NCBI GenBank assembly: GCA_014529385.2
Contig: CM043966.1
Span: forward strand, 85,652,087-85,716,086
DNA: 64,000 bases
DNA from: Adiantum capillus-veneris
Taxonomy: Eukaryota > Streptophyta > Polypodiopsida > Polypodiales > Pteridaceae
Direction: 5' to 3'
The position numbers and the translations under genes were made by a program. The notes under the pieces were generated by a model. It made no database searches, had not been told where the DNA came from, and worked only from the letters and a program-made list of their open reading frames with translations. Positions 45,503 to 57,126 of the stretch are shown in pieces; position 1 is the first letter of the stretch, and every line of letters starts with the position of its first letter.

Positions 45503-46661
45503 TGTCACGTGACACATCCCAACCCTATGTGTCCATGGACAAGCTACACCACAGCAGTGTTCAGTCAGTTCAGTCAAGTCTAGATTAGCAGTGATCTGGC
45601 ACTTTTGTGAGTCTATTCGTAGACCGTGCATACCCAGCCACTTAGCTTAGATGCATATCCTCCGGTTGCACACATCATGATCATCGGAATTCCCATAAGA
45701 ATCCATTAGCATCAGTTAGGGGAATTTTCCAGTGCATTTAGCCTATTTTCCTATTTATTAGTATTTTCACTTATTATTTTTAAGTGACTTTCCAACAAAA
45801 GTAGGTAGGGCAATTTTGCTAAGTTAATATATAAGCAAACCCAAGTTAGCACTTTCTGGCAGAAGAGGCAGCAGGAGCTCCCCGCTCAACAGGCAACTTC
45901 TCAGCAGTACCCCCCAGCAGTAGACCCTCGCCATACCTTCATCCCATCCTTGGCGTTTCCCCACAGCATTCAACATCGCCATCCCATTGCTTGCCTGGCG
46001 TTTTCCCTACAGTAGCCCTTCAGCCCAACGTTTCCATTGCAAAAACGCTACCTCTGCAGCAGCGTTTTTCATGCAAAAACGCCAGCCCAACCCTCAGCTT
46101 CTCCAGCGTTTTCAGCCCCATCACTAACGCTAGCCTTCATGCAGTTTCAGCAGGGATAAAAACACAGAATTCAGCATATAGAAAGGTAGCAGATTCAGTC
46201 CCTCTTGGTTGTAGAAGATCCCCAAGTTAAGCCCCGGAAAACGCAGCCAAAAACAGTCATTTTCAGCCACCAAACAGTCCCGAAATTCAGCGATTAGAAG
46301 ATCACAGATTTCAGCCGTCAAGTCGTCGTCGTCACCACCATTGTCGTCATCGGCACAGTCCCATTGCATCAATCCATGCATTCGCATTGTACACCTTTGT
46401 GCAATCAAAGTAGACCACTCTCGCCGACGAGAGTGGGGCCTTCGGAGGAGGGTTTTACAACCTCTCGGGTGTCGTATCTCTTCTCTTTCCTTCTCTCAGT
46501 CTCATTCACTTGCACGCACAATATCCACTCACTTTGTTCGTGATCATAGCACTCTACATAAGACGGAAAGCTCTCTCTTTCCCTAAGAACTAAAAGGAAC
46601 CTTGAGCAATAAAGATCACTAATCTTGAGAAAATACAACATTCATTCCACTGCATCTAACA
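45503..46661 (+). repeat. Family-D gypsy 5' LTR (1159 bp)
   Basis: TGTCACGTGACAC...CTGCATCTAACA ends with TG...CA. It has a TATATAA at 45828-45834 and AATAAA at 46608-46613. A primer site follows directly. Repeated AACGC-T/CAGC motifs lie at 46000-46130. The LTR sequence is not alignable by eye to A or B. Confidence 0.85.
45828..45834 (+). promoter_or_regulatory. TATA box of the family-D LTR
   Basis: TATATAAG lies in the U3 region, 834 bases before the LTR end, and is the only good TATA element in this LTR. Confidence 0.55.
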
Positions 46662-46662
46662 T

Positions 46663-46674
46663 TGGTATCAGAGC
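46663..46674 (+). other. Family-D primer-binding site (tRNA-Met)
   Basis: TGGTATCAGAGC, one base after the LTR. Confidence 0.95.
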
Positions 46675-47148
46675 TTTGGAAGTGTTCTGCATTACTCAAG
46701 GAAAGAACCACAAGAACCACAAGATTTTTTTTGCTTGTTGCAATCGCACGAACCCAAGTTTACTTGGGCGTGACGATTCCTAATCGTGTTTTGTTGAAGA
46801 GTGACAGGAATCCCAAGAAAGAAGGGCTTGTCCAGCCTCCCCTTGTGTCTCTTTTCACTCATTGAGAGCGGACCGTGCACTTAGCGGCCGGCCAATCGAC
46901 GTGGGGTGGGAAATAGCAACCTTGGTGTGAGTGCAAGGCCGCCAAGGTGTGCGCCCGCAAAAAAGGGTAGAACTCAGGTGAAGAGAAGATCCTTCTCCAA
47001 CGCAATTTGCAAGCGAAAGAAAACCTCAAGAACCCAAGAACCAAGACCCTCAAGAACCCAAGATTCTCGCGAATCAAGGACCTCAAGAACCTCAAGACCC
47101 TCAAGTACCCAAGTTCCTCGCGAGCTTAAGACCCCAAGATCATAGTGC
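46675..47148 (+). other. Family-D leader with CAAGAACC repeats
   Basis: The untranslated leader has about ten copies of variants of CTCAAGAACC/CCAAGAACC between 47024 and 47135. A related repeat-rich leader fragment occurs on the minus strand at 2194-2292. Confidence 0.7.
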
Positions 47149-48530
47149 ATGGTCGTCACCCGAAGCGGAATGGATACTTCGCATACAGGTGATGAGCATG
47201 AGAGAGGCGACGAAGACTCGTCCCCACCCGGAGATGATTTCTTCAACCCTCCCCCTTCGCCATCTACGCCACCAAGTGCAATAGACCCTATGGAGGCAAT
47301 GGTCAAGGAGATGATGGCCATGATGGATAGACAGGAAGCCAAGCGCCTTGCTTTAGAACGCGAGCGCCTTGCTCAGGAACGTGAGCGCGACGACAGAATT
47401 GCAAGAACGGCCGCAGACCAAGCAGCCAAGGACCGCGAGCGCGACGAAAGAAACGCGAGATTTGCCGCACAACAAGAAGAAAATCGACTTGCTCTCGAAC
47501 GCGAGCGCGATGAACGAAATAAACGCAAAGCAGAAAGGGACGCCGAGCGAGAAGCTCAAAGGGAGATTCACAAAAAGAATTTATTTACCACTTGCTAGCC
47601 TCGAAGACCAAACCACCCAAAGATCGTGGAAGTTCGTCAAGTGGCGCAAGCCACGACGCGGATTCCAACCATCCACTTACAAAAAAGTTGACTTTTAGTA
47701 AGTATGACGGTAAGATGGATGCTACAGTTATTCATTCTTGGTTGCATCAATTTAATGCTTATTTTGCGACGACTAAGAAGATAGGAAATAGCAAAGTTTT
47801 GACGACAGCTATGTACCTTGCCGGTGATGCCATAAATTGGTACCACGCATGGCAAGAGGCACGACTAGCCGCACACCTAGAGGCAGCCGACGATTTCACA
47901 TCCCTCTCTTTTAGTTGGGCTGATTTCCAAGACAAGCTCAAGGCGCGGTTTATGCCACCTCAGTACCTCGCACGATTGAAGGACGATTGGCGCGCTCTCA
48001 AGCAAAATGGTATGCCGGTTATGTCTTTTTCTAATCGTGTTTTGCAACTAGGTACCCAATTACGCATGACGGATGATAAGCGCAAAGAGGCTTTTCTCTT
48101 TGGATTGGACGAGTATATCAAGTACGATGTCGAGGTATTCGATCCAATTGATCTTAACAAGGCGGTAGCGATTGCTCTCGCACAAGAGATGAAGCACAAC
48201 AAGGGAAAGCCTAAGGAGAACAAGACTTCCACAAGTACCTCGCAGACTTCTCAGAACCCACCAGAACAGTAAGAACGGTAAGAATGATAACTCTTCTAGC
48301 CAATCTTCCAAAAGTCTCTCATCAAAGAATTCTTCCAATGAATCTAAGGATAAGGCTAACACAACTGATAAACCTAAGCTTACTCCAGATGAAATGGTAG
48401 CACAAGGAATTGTAGGAGGATACATCACAAAGCACTTATTCTAAGGAAGGTCGTTGTTTTCATTGTCACATTAAGGTCACATAAAAAGAACATGTCCTAA
48501 GCTTGAATCGAATGAATCTAAAGAACCCAC
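47149..48530 (+). pseudogene. Family-D gypsy gag, frameshifted
   Basis: The ATG at 47149 begins MVVTRSGMDTSHTG. Residues 45-145 are a highly charged ERER/ERDER-rich coiled-coil-like region. A frameshift near 47,590 leads into the gag core: IHSWLHQFNAYF, AMYLAGDAINWYHAWQEA, WADFQDKLKARFMPPQYL and ALKQNGMPVMSFSNRVLQL. After 48272 another frame holds CFHCHIKGHIKRTC (zinc knuckle, broken by an indel near 48,475). The element is cut at 48653 by the family-B LTR, and no pol is present. Confidence 0.85.
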
Positions 48531-48653
48531 AGCACCCACTACATCTGTCAATGCAATGAATGATAACACGATTGTGCCCAAAGTTTCTCAGGACCCTCCC
48601 ATTGATGATTCTCTCATTAAATGTTATGGTCATACCTCGGGGCACCGTTTTGT

Positions 48654-49181
48654 TGTAACAGACTTGGACACTCCAAGTCAAGAATCAACCGCGACAGCAC
48701 CAAATAACCACTTCAAAACAATTCACAGATCACAATAGATTTGCACTGGCCCAACGGAGTTCCGTGCCTAGAGATATTGGCCCCAAAGACTGGCGCCCCT
48801 TTCGCTATTTCTTTTTGTATTAATCAATCATCAAAGTACAAGAGAGCGGTTAGGGTTTCACTCTCAGACTCTGCGTCCAGATGCTCTGAGAAGTGAGGCC
48901 CTCACCACTAATTTAAAGGTTACAAGGGATGCCCAAAAGCAGAGCCCCAAAAGCTTTTAAAATCAAAAGCAGTAGTCCTCTCTCTCTCTTTAGAGAGTCT
49001 TTTCTTTTTTTATATAAAAAAAAGCAAAATTCGGGTCGCTCATCATTTCAAAAAAAAAAAAAAAAGCCTCCGCGATTTCCGGAAATTAGGGTTTTTGGCA
49101 GAAATTAGGGTTTGCAGGAATTTTAGGATTTCTGGCAGAAATTAGGGTTTCTGTTGTCCGCCATGTCATCACTTTGTGACA
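48654..49181 (-). repeat. Family-B 3' LTR, minus strand (528 bp)
   Basis: In reverse it starts TGTCACAAAG at 49181 and ends TTGTTACA at 48654. The conserved block, with one change, is at 48792-48811. A polypurine complement (CCCCCCACTTG) adjoins at 49184. Confidence 0.92.
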
Positions 49182-49770
49182 TACCCCCCACTTGAAAACA
49201 TTGTAATCGACCGCGATTACGCCTGTAAAACCGACAAAAGCCATAAACCGTCTTAGCAGACACTAACTGTTAGTACCTACGTACTACGTACTAGGAACAC
49301 ACATCTAGCACATGTACAACATCGACAGTCACATCACACGACATCACAGGACATCACATGACATTCAACATTCATTCGGATCTTAGACCATGATTTATCG
49401 GCAATGTAGCTAGCAATCACATCTAGGTCCAATCAGGACCTCATCGATGTCCGATTGACTAACCCCTATTGCAACCATGTCTATTCGAGATCAATCAGAC
49501 CAAAATGCTGCAGTCATTTCGTCTATCAGTTCCTGCACTCACAAGAAGTCAAGAACAAATCAGTATCATAATCAAGAATTCCATTTCATAAAGTCATCCA
49601 GCAGAATACTGCCAGCTCTCAGTATCCCTGAAGCTCAAAGAGAAATCAGTGACTTTAGTATCAAAATCGAGGCATCTGTTGACAAAGGAGCGGAGTAACT
49701 CCCCTCTTGTGCATCCCACTGCACCAGATCTTCGGCCAAGCTGAGTTTCTGGGTTCCGTTTGAAGTAGAC
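49182..49770 (-). other. Family-B 3' tail, minus strand
   Basis: Reverse-complement counterpart of 37979-38568, with the same CATCACA-rich short repeats. Confidence 0.75.
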
Positions 49771-52440
49771 TATGCTAAACCAAAACATCGAGGTAAAGTT
49801 TCAAAATCCGAGGAGTATCTGCTAGGTCCTCTTCCATCCACTTCGCATCAAATGCAGGAAAGTTCTTGAACTAAACCAAGAACCGCCTTCGGACTTTACC
49901 TTTCTTCGTATCGTGATGTGCCAAAATCTGTTCAGGAACAAGGATCTCCTCGTTTTCTTCCACTTCGGGTTGCTCATCAGGCTCCCCATCATCAGGCACA
50001 TCACCCTTAACAGGGTTCAAGAGACTCAAATGCAATGCATTGTGAATCCTCCAAGTATCTGGCAGTTTCAATTGGAAGGAGACATCATTCATCTTTTCAG
50101 TAATCTGGAAAGGTCCGAAGTATCACATACTAAGCTTTGGAAAAAGCCTCTCCTTTCCCTTCTTCTTTCTTAGGCGTGCCTTCTCAAAAGTAAGAGCACC
50201 CAATCATCCTCCTTCAGTTTCAAGTCGCGACGATGGCGATCCGCTGCCTTTTTCTGTCGTTCTTGAGACTCCTGCAAAGTCTCGCGAACCTTGGCAAAAG
50301 CCGTATTCAAATCTCGCGAATATTCATCCGCTTCAAATATCTAATCTTTCGTGCTCAGGAAGGATGAAACCTTCGCAGCACTTTCAACAATCTCACATGG
50401 CGTCTTCCCCATCGAAGAGTGTATCGTGTTATTGTAGGCAAATTCCACCAAAGGTAAGTTCGTTTCCCATTGACTCTTTTGATCCGAGATACAAGACTTC
50501 AATAAATCTAAAATCACCGAATTGGCAATCTCAAATTGCCCATTAGTCTCCAAGTGGAACGATGACGAGAACTGCAACTACGTGCCAATGTTCTCCCAAA
50601 TTGCCTTCCAAAACAAACTCATAAATCTGGGGTTTCTGTCGGAGACAATCATCTAAGACGTGCCATGTAATCGGAAAATCATCATGATCATTCTGTGTTC
50701 TCGGGAGATCAAAAATGAAATCCATTTCAATATTTTCCGAGGGGCGGGTGGGTATGGGTAAAGGCTGTAACAATCCCTATGCCTTATGGCTGTCAAACAT
50801 GACCTTCTGGCATACCAAGCAACTGCGCACAAACTCTTCCACATCCTCCTAAGTCTCCGCCAAAAGAAATATCTCTCTACCCCTTTCAGGGTGATAGCAA
50901 TGCCGCGGTGACCCGTAAAAGGTGGACAGTGGCATTCAGTCATAACCTTATCCCTCAACGGCTGTGTAACGCACAACATAGTCTTTCTCATCAAGTAGGC
51001 TTCCCGAAGGGAGTATCCCGCTATTGTCTCCCCATCCCGTATCCGTGTGAAAATATCTGCAAAATCTGTATCTGTGGCATACTGATCGACCATATCCTCG
51101 AAGCTCCTATGATGTATCGCGGAAATAGCAAGAACCAACGGTTTCCGAGACAAAGCATCTGCCACCACATTCTTCTGTCTCTCACATGGACAATCTGGAA
51201 GTGGCACTGTGACAAGATGTTCGCCCACCGCATTTGCTTTTCCGAAAGCTTCTGTGACAAGAAGTAGCGCAAACTCTGATGGTCTGTAAAGACAGTAAAA
51301 TCCGCTCCGAGTAGGTAATGCCGCCACTGAGTAAGAGCATGGATAACCACCAAAAGCTCTTTCTCATAAGTCTGTGTTGTCATCTCCGGCCTAGAGAACA
51401 AACGGCTCTCGTAAGCTATGACATGGCCTTCTTGCATCTAGACCGCACCCAGACTACGACCACAAGCATCACAATATACTTCAAATGACTTCTGCAAGTC
51501 CGGCAAAGTCAAAATAGGTCCCGTAGTCAATTTCTCTTTCAATGTCCGAAAGGCAGTCACCTCTGTGGGTCCCCACGAAAAAGGTACTCCTTTCTGTGTC
51601 AAGGTATGCAAAGGGGAAGCAACCTCTGCAAACTTTCGTATGAACCGCCTGTAGTACGAACATAGTCCCACGAAGCTTCTAACTTCATGGACATTCCTCA
51701 AATCGGGCCAATCACGGATAGTCTCTATCTTGGCCGGGTCCATTTGCACTCCTGCTCTGCTGACACAATGTGTCCCAAAAAATGTATCTCTGGTAGGAAA
51801 AATTCACTTTTCTTTGCATTAATCACTAACGTGTGATCTCGTAATGCTTGAAAGATTTGAAGCAGATGATCTCTGTGTTTTGCCTCATTCTTGGAGAAAA
51901 CAATGATGTCATCAAAGAAAGTGCCAACAAATAGCCTGTACTCTCGAAAAATCATGTCCATCATCCGGTTAAATGTCGCAAGAGCATTGGTTAAGCCAAA
52001 AGGCTTACCAAAAACTCAAATAACCCAAAAGTCGTCCGAAAAGCTGTCTTGTAGACATCTCCTGGCGCTATCCTGATCTGATGATATCCACTCTTCAAGT
52101 CAATCCTGCTAAAGCACGAGGATCCCTGTAACCTGTCGAGTATATCATCGATCCTAGGAATCGGAAATCTGTTCTTGATGGTGATTTTGTTGAGAGTGCT
52201 ATAATCGATGCACATTCTCCAAGATCCGTCTTTCTTCAAAACCAACAACACTGGAGAGCAATACGGTAAAGTACTAGGCTGGACAAGACCCTTTTCCAAG
52301 AGGTCTCACTGGGTTCATAATCTTTTCATTCTGTACTCGGCTCACACGGTAAGGTGGCCGATTCGGTGGCGTGCTTCCAAGTATCAGATCAATGGTTTGA
52401 TCTTCAGGCCCTCTGAAAAGCAATCGGCATGAGTGTGGAG
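49771..52440 (-). pseudogene. Family-B pol, minus strand, multiply frameshifted
   Basis: In minus-strand order: RT at 52299-51725 ([45 protein letters not shown]), RT end and RNase H at 51749-51021 (SFVGLCSYYRRFIRKF, YCDACGRSLGAV), integrase at 51327-50341 and chromodomain region at 50092-49771 (EILVPEQILAHHD, RRRFLV). Near 50690-50660 NDHDDFPITWH shows the same core deletion as the other B copy. At least six frame breaks. Confidence 0.88.
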
Positions 52441-52599
52441 AAAAAATCTTGGCGTTCTTTTGATCAGGTCAAAACATATTCAACCTTTATCCAGCGTTCA
52501 GTTCTCTCCCAAAGAATGAGTAAGAAACTGAAGTTCATCAAGTACAATCTCTAAGCCCTTCATTTATCAAAGTCGCTTTCTCGGCCCGGTAGTCAACCA

Positions 52600-53937
52600 T
52601 GGCGTAGTTCTTGTGGTACCAAGGGATCCTGAGTAGAACGTCACTCGCGTGCCCTGAACACCCTTGTCATTGCAAACGAAGTTTGCCAATGCTCGGTGTA
52701 ATGGCAACATCCCATCCGGGTGCCAGTCGAACTACCTCTGCCTGTGGCGTCAGTCTCTCGGGTGTAATTCCAAATCAAGCCGCCAATTCCAAGTGAAAAG
52801 AAGTTGGCCTTTGCTCCTTCAAAAGAGCTTCCTGATCCTTCACTTTGCCCCAAAAGCAGCAAAGTTTGTACTTTCATTCATTAGATTCGGTGCAGGTCCC
52901 ACGCCATGTGGTACCAGTTCTGCTTTTCTATCTGCCTTTTCTGCCACATTCCTCAGCTGCTCTCGAACTCTCACGCCTGTCGTCGTTCTTATCATTCTAT
53001 TCTTTCTGTGCCTTATTAGGGCACTTCGCGGAGATATGTCCATGTTCACCGCATCCAAAGCACTTCCCCTCTCTGATGGAGCGAGCTCTCTCCTCAGGAG
53101 TAAGCTTGGGTCGTGCATCCTTTTTTTTCTTTGGGTTGCTCTTTTCTCTTTCTACTTTCATTCCCAGAAGTCTGTTAGGCTCGTTGTGTCATGGCCTCAT
53201 CTGTGGGGTAGGTCAGACTGCCAGAGTGAATGGCAAAGCCCCGCGTCGCATGACTCATCAACTCCTGAATAGAAGCTGACTTCTGTTCCAAGCAGTGATC
53301 TCAGATCTCTGTAGGTAGACCGAAGGTAAACCGCTCAATCTGTTCTCTGAACGAGATCTTCTTGAATGAAGAGACGGGTGAATCTTTCACAATAAGCATT
53401 GATTGTATCTTTCTTGGTCATCCGAAGATGGTTCCAAGCAGCTCATATATCTCGCTCAAACTCTTGAGTCAACAAAGAAGAAATAAAAAGCCTCTTGAAT
53501 TTCAGCCATGTAATTGGCACAGTCTTGCTTAATAGAAGCGTGGACCACCAAGTGCGAGCATTCCCCTTAAAATAAGAGGCAGCTCTCCGAATCTTGGAGT
53601 GCTCTGAATAGCGTCCTCCCGCGAAAGCGATGTCAAACTGCTGTATAAAAGACAAAGCCTTCGAAGCATCTGAGTATCCTGAAAAAGTATCAAACTTGAT
53701 CGAGTGGCCACCTTCCTTAAACTCTCGGACTTTCTTGCTTTTATCTTCGAGAAAGTCATACTCGAAGATAAAAGTCATACTGGTTGGCTTTGTAAAAATT
53801 CTTCTTGTTCGCATAAAACTTTCCGTCATCGGAATCTGAGCTTTCTGTAGACGAGTTCTCAGTAGAACTGTCAGTCTCTGGGCGAGATGTAGCCTTCTTT
53901 GCCTTTTTCTTTCCCTTTCCGAAGCTTTGTGTCCAAG
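52600..53937 (-). pseudogene. Family-B gag-protease, minus strand, frameshifted
   Basis: The gag core is at 53829-53443 (KALSFIQQFDIAFAGGRY, RTWWSTLLLSKTVPITWLKF), the knuckle region lies near 53080-53010 and the protease remnant (FEGAKANFFS) near 52850. The segment 53742-53790 has a short tandem duplication of an AAAGTCATAC-type motif. The N-terminal part of gag upstream of a Lys-rich stretch (GKGKKKAKKA) is missing. Confidence 0.85.
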
Positions 53938-54131
53938 GGGCAGGAGGCAATGGGTAAAGGCTGTAGCAATCCCTGTGCTTTATGCCTGTCAAACTTGACC
54001 TTCTGGCATACCAAGCAACTGCGTACAAAATCGTCCACGTCCTTCTTGAGTCTCAGTCAAAAGAAGTCTCTCTCCACACCTGTCAAGGTGGTATCAATGC
54101 TGCGGTGATCCGTAAATGGTGGACAGTGTGG
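53938..54131 (-). pseudogene. Displaced family-B integrase zinc-domain scrap
   Basis: On the minus strand it reads HCPPFTDHRSIDTTLTGVER, a stop, then FVRSCLVCQKVKFDRHKAQG and LLQPLPI. This is the HHCC part of a family-B integrase, out of place upstream of gag. Both edges are abrupt, to gag at 53937/53938 and to a LINE at 54131/54132. Confidence 0.8.
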
Positions 54132-55198
54132 TAATACCCAAGAGCACTTCCCTCTGTAATTTCTACACTCCTCATCATACCAACTGTTCTGGGGCATGCT
54201 CCCAGATCGTCTCCGTGTGGGCTGGCTGTGGGGATATGCCTTTGATGCTGCATCATGGAGCGTCTCTGTCAGTATCTGAGTGAGTTCATCTAGTGGCCTT
54301 CCCGGGTCCTGGGTGCATAGTTGCATGTATATCTCATCCATATACACAGAATCCGTCTCCCTCATGAAGGTATACCGAGTGTGTGTGGGGACCTCTCCTA
54401 ATGGAGCTCTGCTGAACTGAAAGGCCAGGGTGAAAGACAAGATAGCATGATCAATTGCTACTCCAACTGGCCTAGTACCCACCATGAAATCCTGAAAGAA
54501 TGGAATGAGACCTGGCTGGGCCATAACATAATCCACTGTGCTGACACCATGTCGGTGTGGAAAGCAAGTAAAACCTCCGACTGTCGAAAATCTTTGTAGG
54601 CCATTCACAATGGCCATCTATGTGCGGTTCCCATATCTGTCAGGTATCTGCCATATTCAGTGTATTCCTCATCTTGTGATAGTCTGGATAGACCCATCTC
54701 TGTGACGTCCAGCTCCTTAAGCATCTCCTCGGAAGTATCATAAAATATTTTCTAGTGGTGGGTAATCCTAGCATTGAAATCCCCTAGTATGATAATGTCA
54801 CCATCCTTGGAAAACTCCCATATGTCATTATCCAAAATAGCAAAGGGGGATTGTCCTCTAGGTGATGCATATACTGACGTACTAGGAGGAAAGTAACAAA
54901 TAGCAATGTAGAGGTATCTACCCGTCTCTGCCCTGAGCCTCACCCACATATACCTAGCCTATTCATCCTTGCGTGCTATACGTATCAGTGGCTGCAACTC
55001 CTCCCTGAATAGAACTGCCACTCCCCTTGAGCCCCGTCCTCGATGCTCTGATCTGGGCTCCTGTTTGCTCACCTGTGGCATGGATTTCCCAGGTGCTTGA
55101 TGCGTCTCAGAGTAGAAAATGATGTCTCTCCCCGTGAAGCTATCCTCAAAGGCCCCTACATCAAGACGGAGTGACCCATTACAATTCCAGGTTGCCAT
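54132..55198 (-). pseudogene. LINE ORF2 endonuclease, truncated
   Basis: Starts MATWNCNGSLRLDVGAFEDS at 55198, with the catalytic Asn motif, followed by FYSETHQAPGKSMPQ. Stops near 54959 and 54750 interrupt it. It goes on with ILGDFNARITHH, a TVDYVMAQPGLI region and DHAILSF (metal-binding Asp-His). It ends at WYDEEC, where the gypsy scrap begins. The start lies 30 bases after the ORF1 stop. Confidence 0.82.
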
Positions 55199-55228
55199 CT
55201 TTAGTGTGGTCCCATAGGTCTTGCACAG

Positions 55229-56103
55229 TCATGCGGGGCGTCTCTCCAATATCACCACCTTTCCATCCCTGTAAAAAGCAATCTTCCCCTTTTCCCTTAC
55301 TGCACTATTTTCCGGCATTACTTCTTGCATATGAGAAATCTGCGAGACGGTGAGGTCATCTCCAAGAAAGATGCCAGTCTTCTTTAGAGTTTGTCTCTTC
55401 TTCAAGAAGTCCTTCGCTTCCATGGAGGGGAAGCGGAGAATGAATGCCCTTTCCTTCGAGGTTTCTCCATTGTTCCCACTTTTCTTAGTGCCCACTCTCC
55501 AAGCCCTCATATGCGTCTGCTCGTTGACCCCCACCAAAGTCATGAGTTCTTTCACCTCTTTATCCACATTATCTTGGTCTCCGAGGCCACAAATCCTTAC
55601 ATGTAAGGCCCGCACACGTCTCCTTTGCTCCTCTTCTAGTGTCAAGTTGATGATGGTTGTGTGGGGGTGGGGGTTACTTCCTTGCCTTTTCCTTTCTTGA
55701 CAATCTCGATCCATTTTTCGGCCTTTTCTACTTTTTGTTGGGTTTTTGTGATGACATCTACCCACGAGGTCGTCATTTTCTTTTTGTTGCTCCCCACCTT
55801 CTTTGATGGCCTGTACTTGTTCCTTAATCGTGTTAAGCTCTTCAATGACAGAGGGTTGAAGGACATTCTGCGATCGCGATTCACACCTTTGCAAGCTCTT
55901 TCTTGAGTAGTGCGATTTCCTCATCTTGGGCTTTCACGCGATCCTTGAGTGTATGTATCGTGCTTTCCTGTGCTGCCACTCATGCATCGAGTCCGTTAAT
56001 AGTACCTAAGAGGTGGCGGTTGATCTTGCTGATGGATCGCTCAATTCTTCTTTGCATTTTTGGATGGCATCCTCCACCGGGTCTGAGGGTCATCCTCGCC
56101 ATT
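55229..56103 (-). pseudogene. LINE ORF1 (coiled coil plus RRM-like domain)
   Basis: The likely start is at 56101-56103 (MARMTLRPGGG). The first 60 codons include a stop and a coiled-coil-like heptad region (STIHTLKDRVKAQDEEIALL). After a shift, the frame from 55924 is open to the stop at 55229. It has a basic region, then RALHVRICGLGDQDNVDKEV, MRAWRVGTK, RAFILRFPSMEAKDFL and KIAFYRDGKVVILERRP. The order coiled coil, RRM-like, C-terminal domain is that of L1 ORF1p, an RNA-binding trimeric chaperone. It is a different ORF1 type from the DUF4283-like one at 24881-25991. Confidence 0.72.
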
Positions 56104-56167
56104 TTGCTTTCTCATGATTGAAAGGCCGCAACAGGAGAGGGAGAGGGGGTACAGGAGTGAAGAAGAG

Positions 56168-56169
<2 letters not shown>

Positions 56170-56230
<61 letters not shown>
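56170..56230. repeat. (CT)30 microsatellite
   Basis: A pure CT run between the LINE 5' end and the first 482-bp unit. Confidence 0.9.
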
Positions 56231-56232
<2 letters not shown>

Positions 56233-56644
56233 TATTCATTTGTTCTTCTCTCTCTCTTCTTCGGACAGATCACAGACTTCGTTGGATCGAGGGAGCCAGG
56301 AGACCAACCACCAGCACAGGGTGGTACCCACATTCATACCAGAGACACCCTCATTGACAGGGCGACTGAGCTCGGGAGATCGAGACGACCACGACCGAGA
56401 CACAGGAGCACACTCCATCGACGGAGACTCCAGCAGAGGATCAGAGGCATTCTAGTACGACACCCACAGTGTCATTGAGGGCCTATTCTACATTTCACAT
56501 TTCACACTTCATTTTCAGTTTTCATTTTTACATTCAGTATTTTTTGTACTTGTACTTCAGACATTGTATTAGATTCACCACTTTGTATCTGATGGTCTCA
56601 TAGGTCATTTTGGCCTTTTGAAGACGTTAATATATCATTTCATC

Positions 56645-56714
<70 letters not shown>

Positions 56715-57126
56715 TATTCATTTGTTCTTCTCTCTCTCTTCTTCGGACAGATCACAGACTTCGTTGGATCGAGGGAGCCAGGAGACCAACCACCAGCACA
56801 GGGTGGTACCCACATTCATACCAGAGACACCCTCATTGACAGGGCGACTGAGCTCGGGAGATCGAGACGACCACGACCGAGACACAGGAGCACACTCCAT
56901 CGACGGAGACTCCAGCAGAGGATCAGAGGCATTCTAGTACGACACCCACAGTGTCATTGAGGGCCTATTCTACATTTCACATTTCACACTTCATTTTCAG
57001 TTTTCATTTTTACATTCAGTATTTTTTGTACTTGTACTTCAGACATTGTATTAGATTCACCACTTTGTATCTGATGGTCTCATAGGTCATTTTGGCCTTT
57101 TGAAGACGTTAATATATCATTTCATC

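Larger units (their letters stand above)
48654..53937 (-). mobile_element. Second family-B gypsy copy, minus strand, 5'-truncated
   Basis: The 3' LTR (48654-49181), 3' tail, pol and most of gag are present in reverse. There is no 5' LTR or primer site. Homology to B gag ends at 53937, where an integrase scrap is fused. Frame breaks are numerous and the integrase core deletion is the same as in 32582-39111. Confidence 0.92.
54132..56160 (-). mobile_element. L1-type LINE 5' half (ORF1 and endonuclease), minus strand
   Basis: This copy contains the LINE 5' region, including ORF1, that the copy at 8985-12885 lacks. The RT and 3' end are missing, cut at 54131 by the gypsy scrap. Its 5' end adjoins a long CT tract at 56170. 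Shared endonuclease sequence shows the two LINEs are the same family. Confidence 0.85.
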
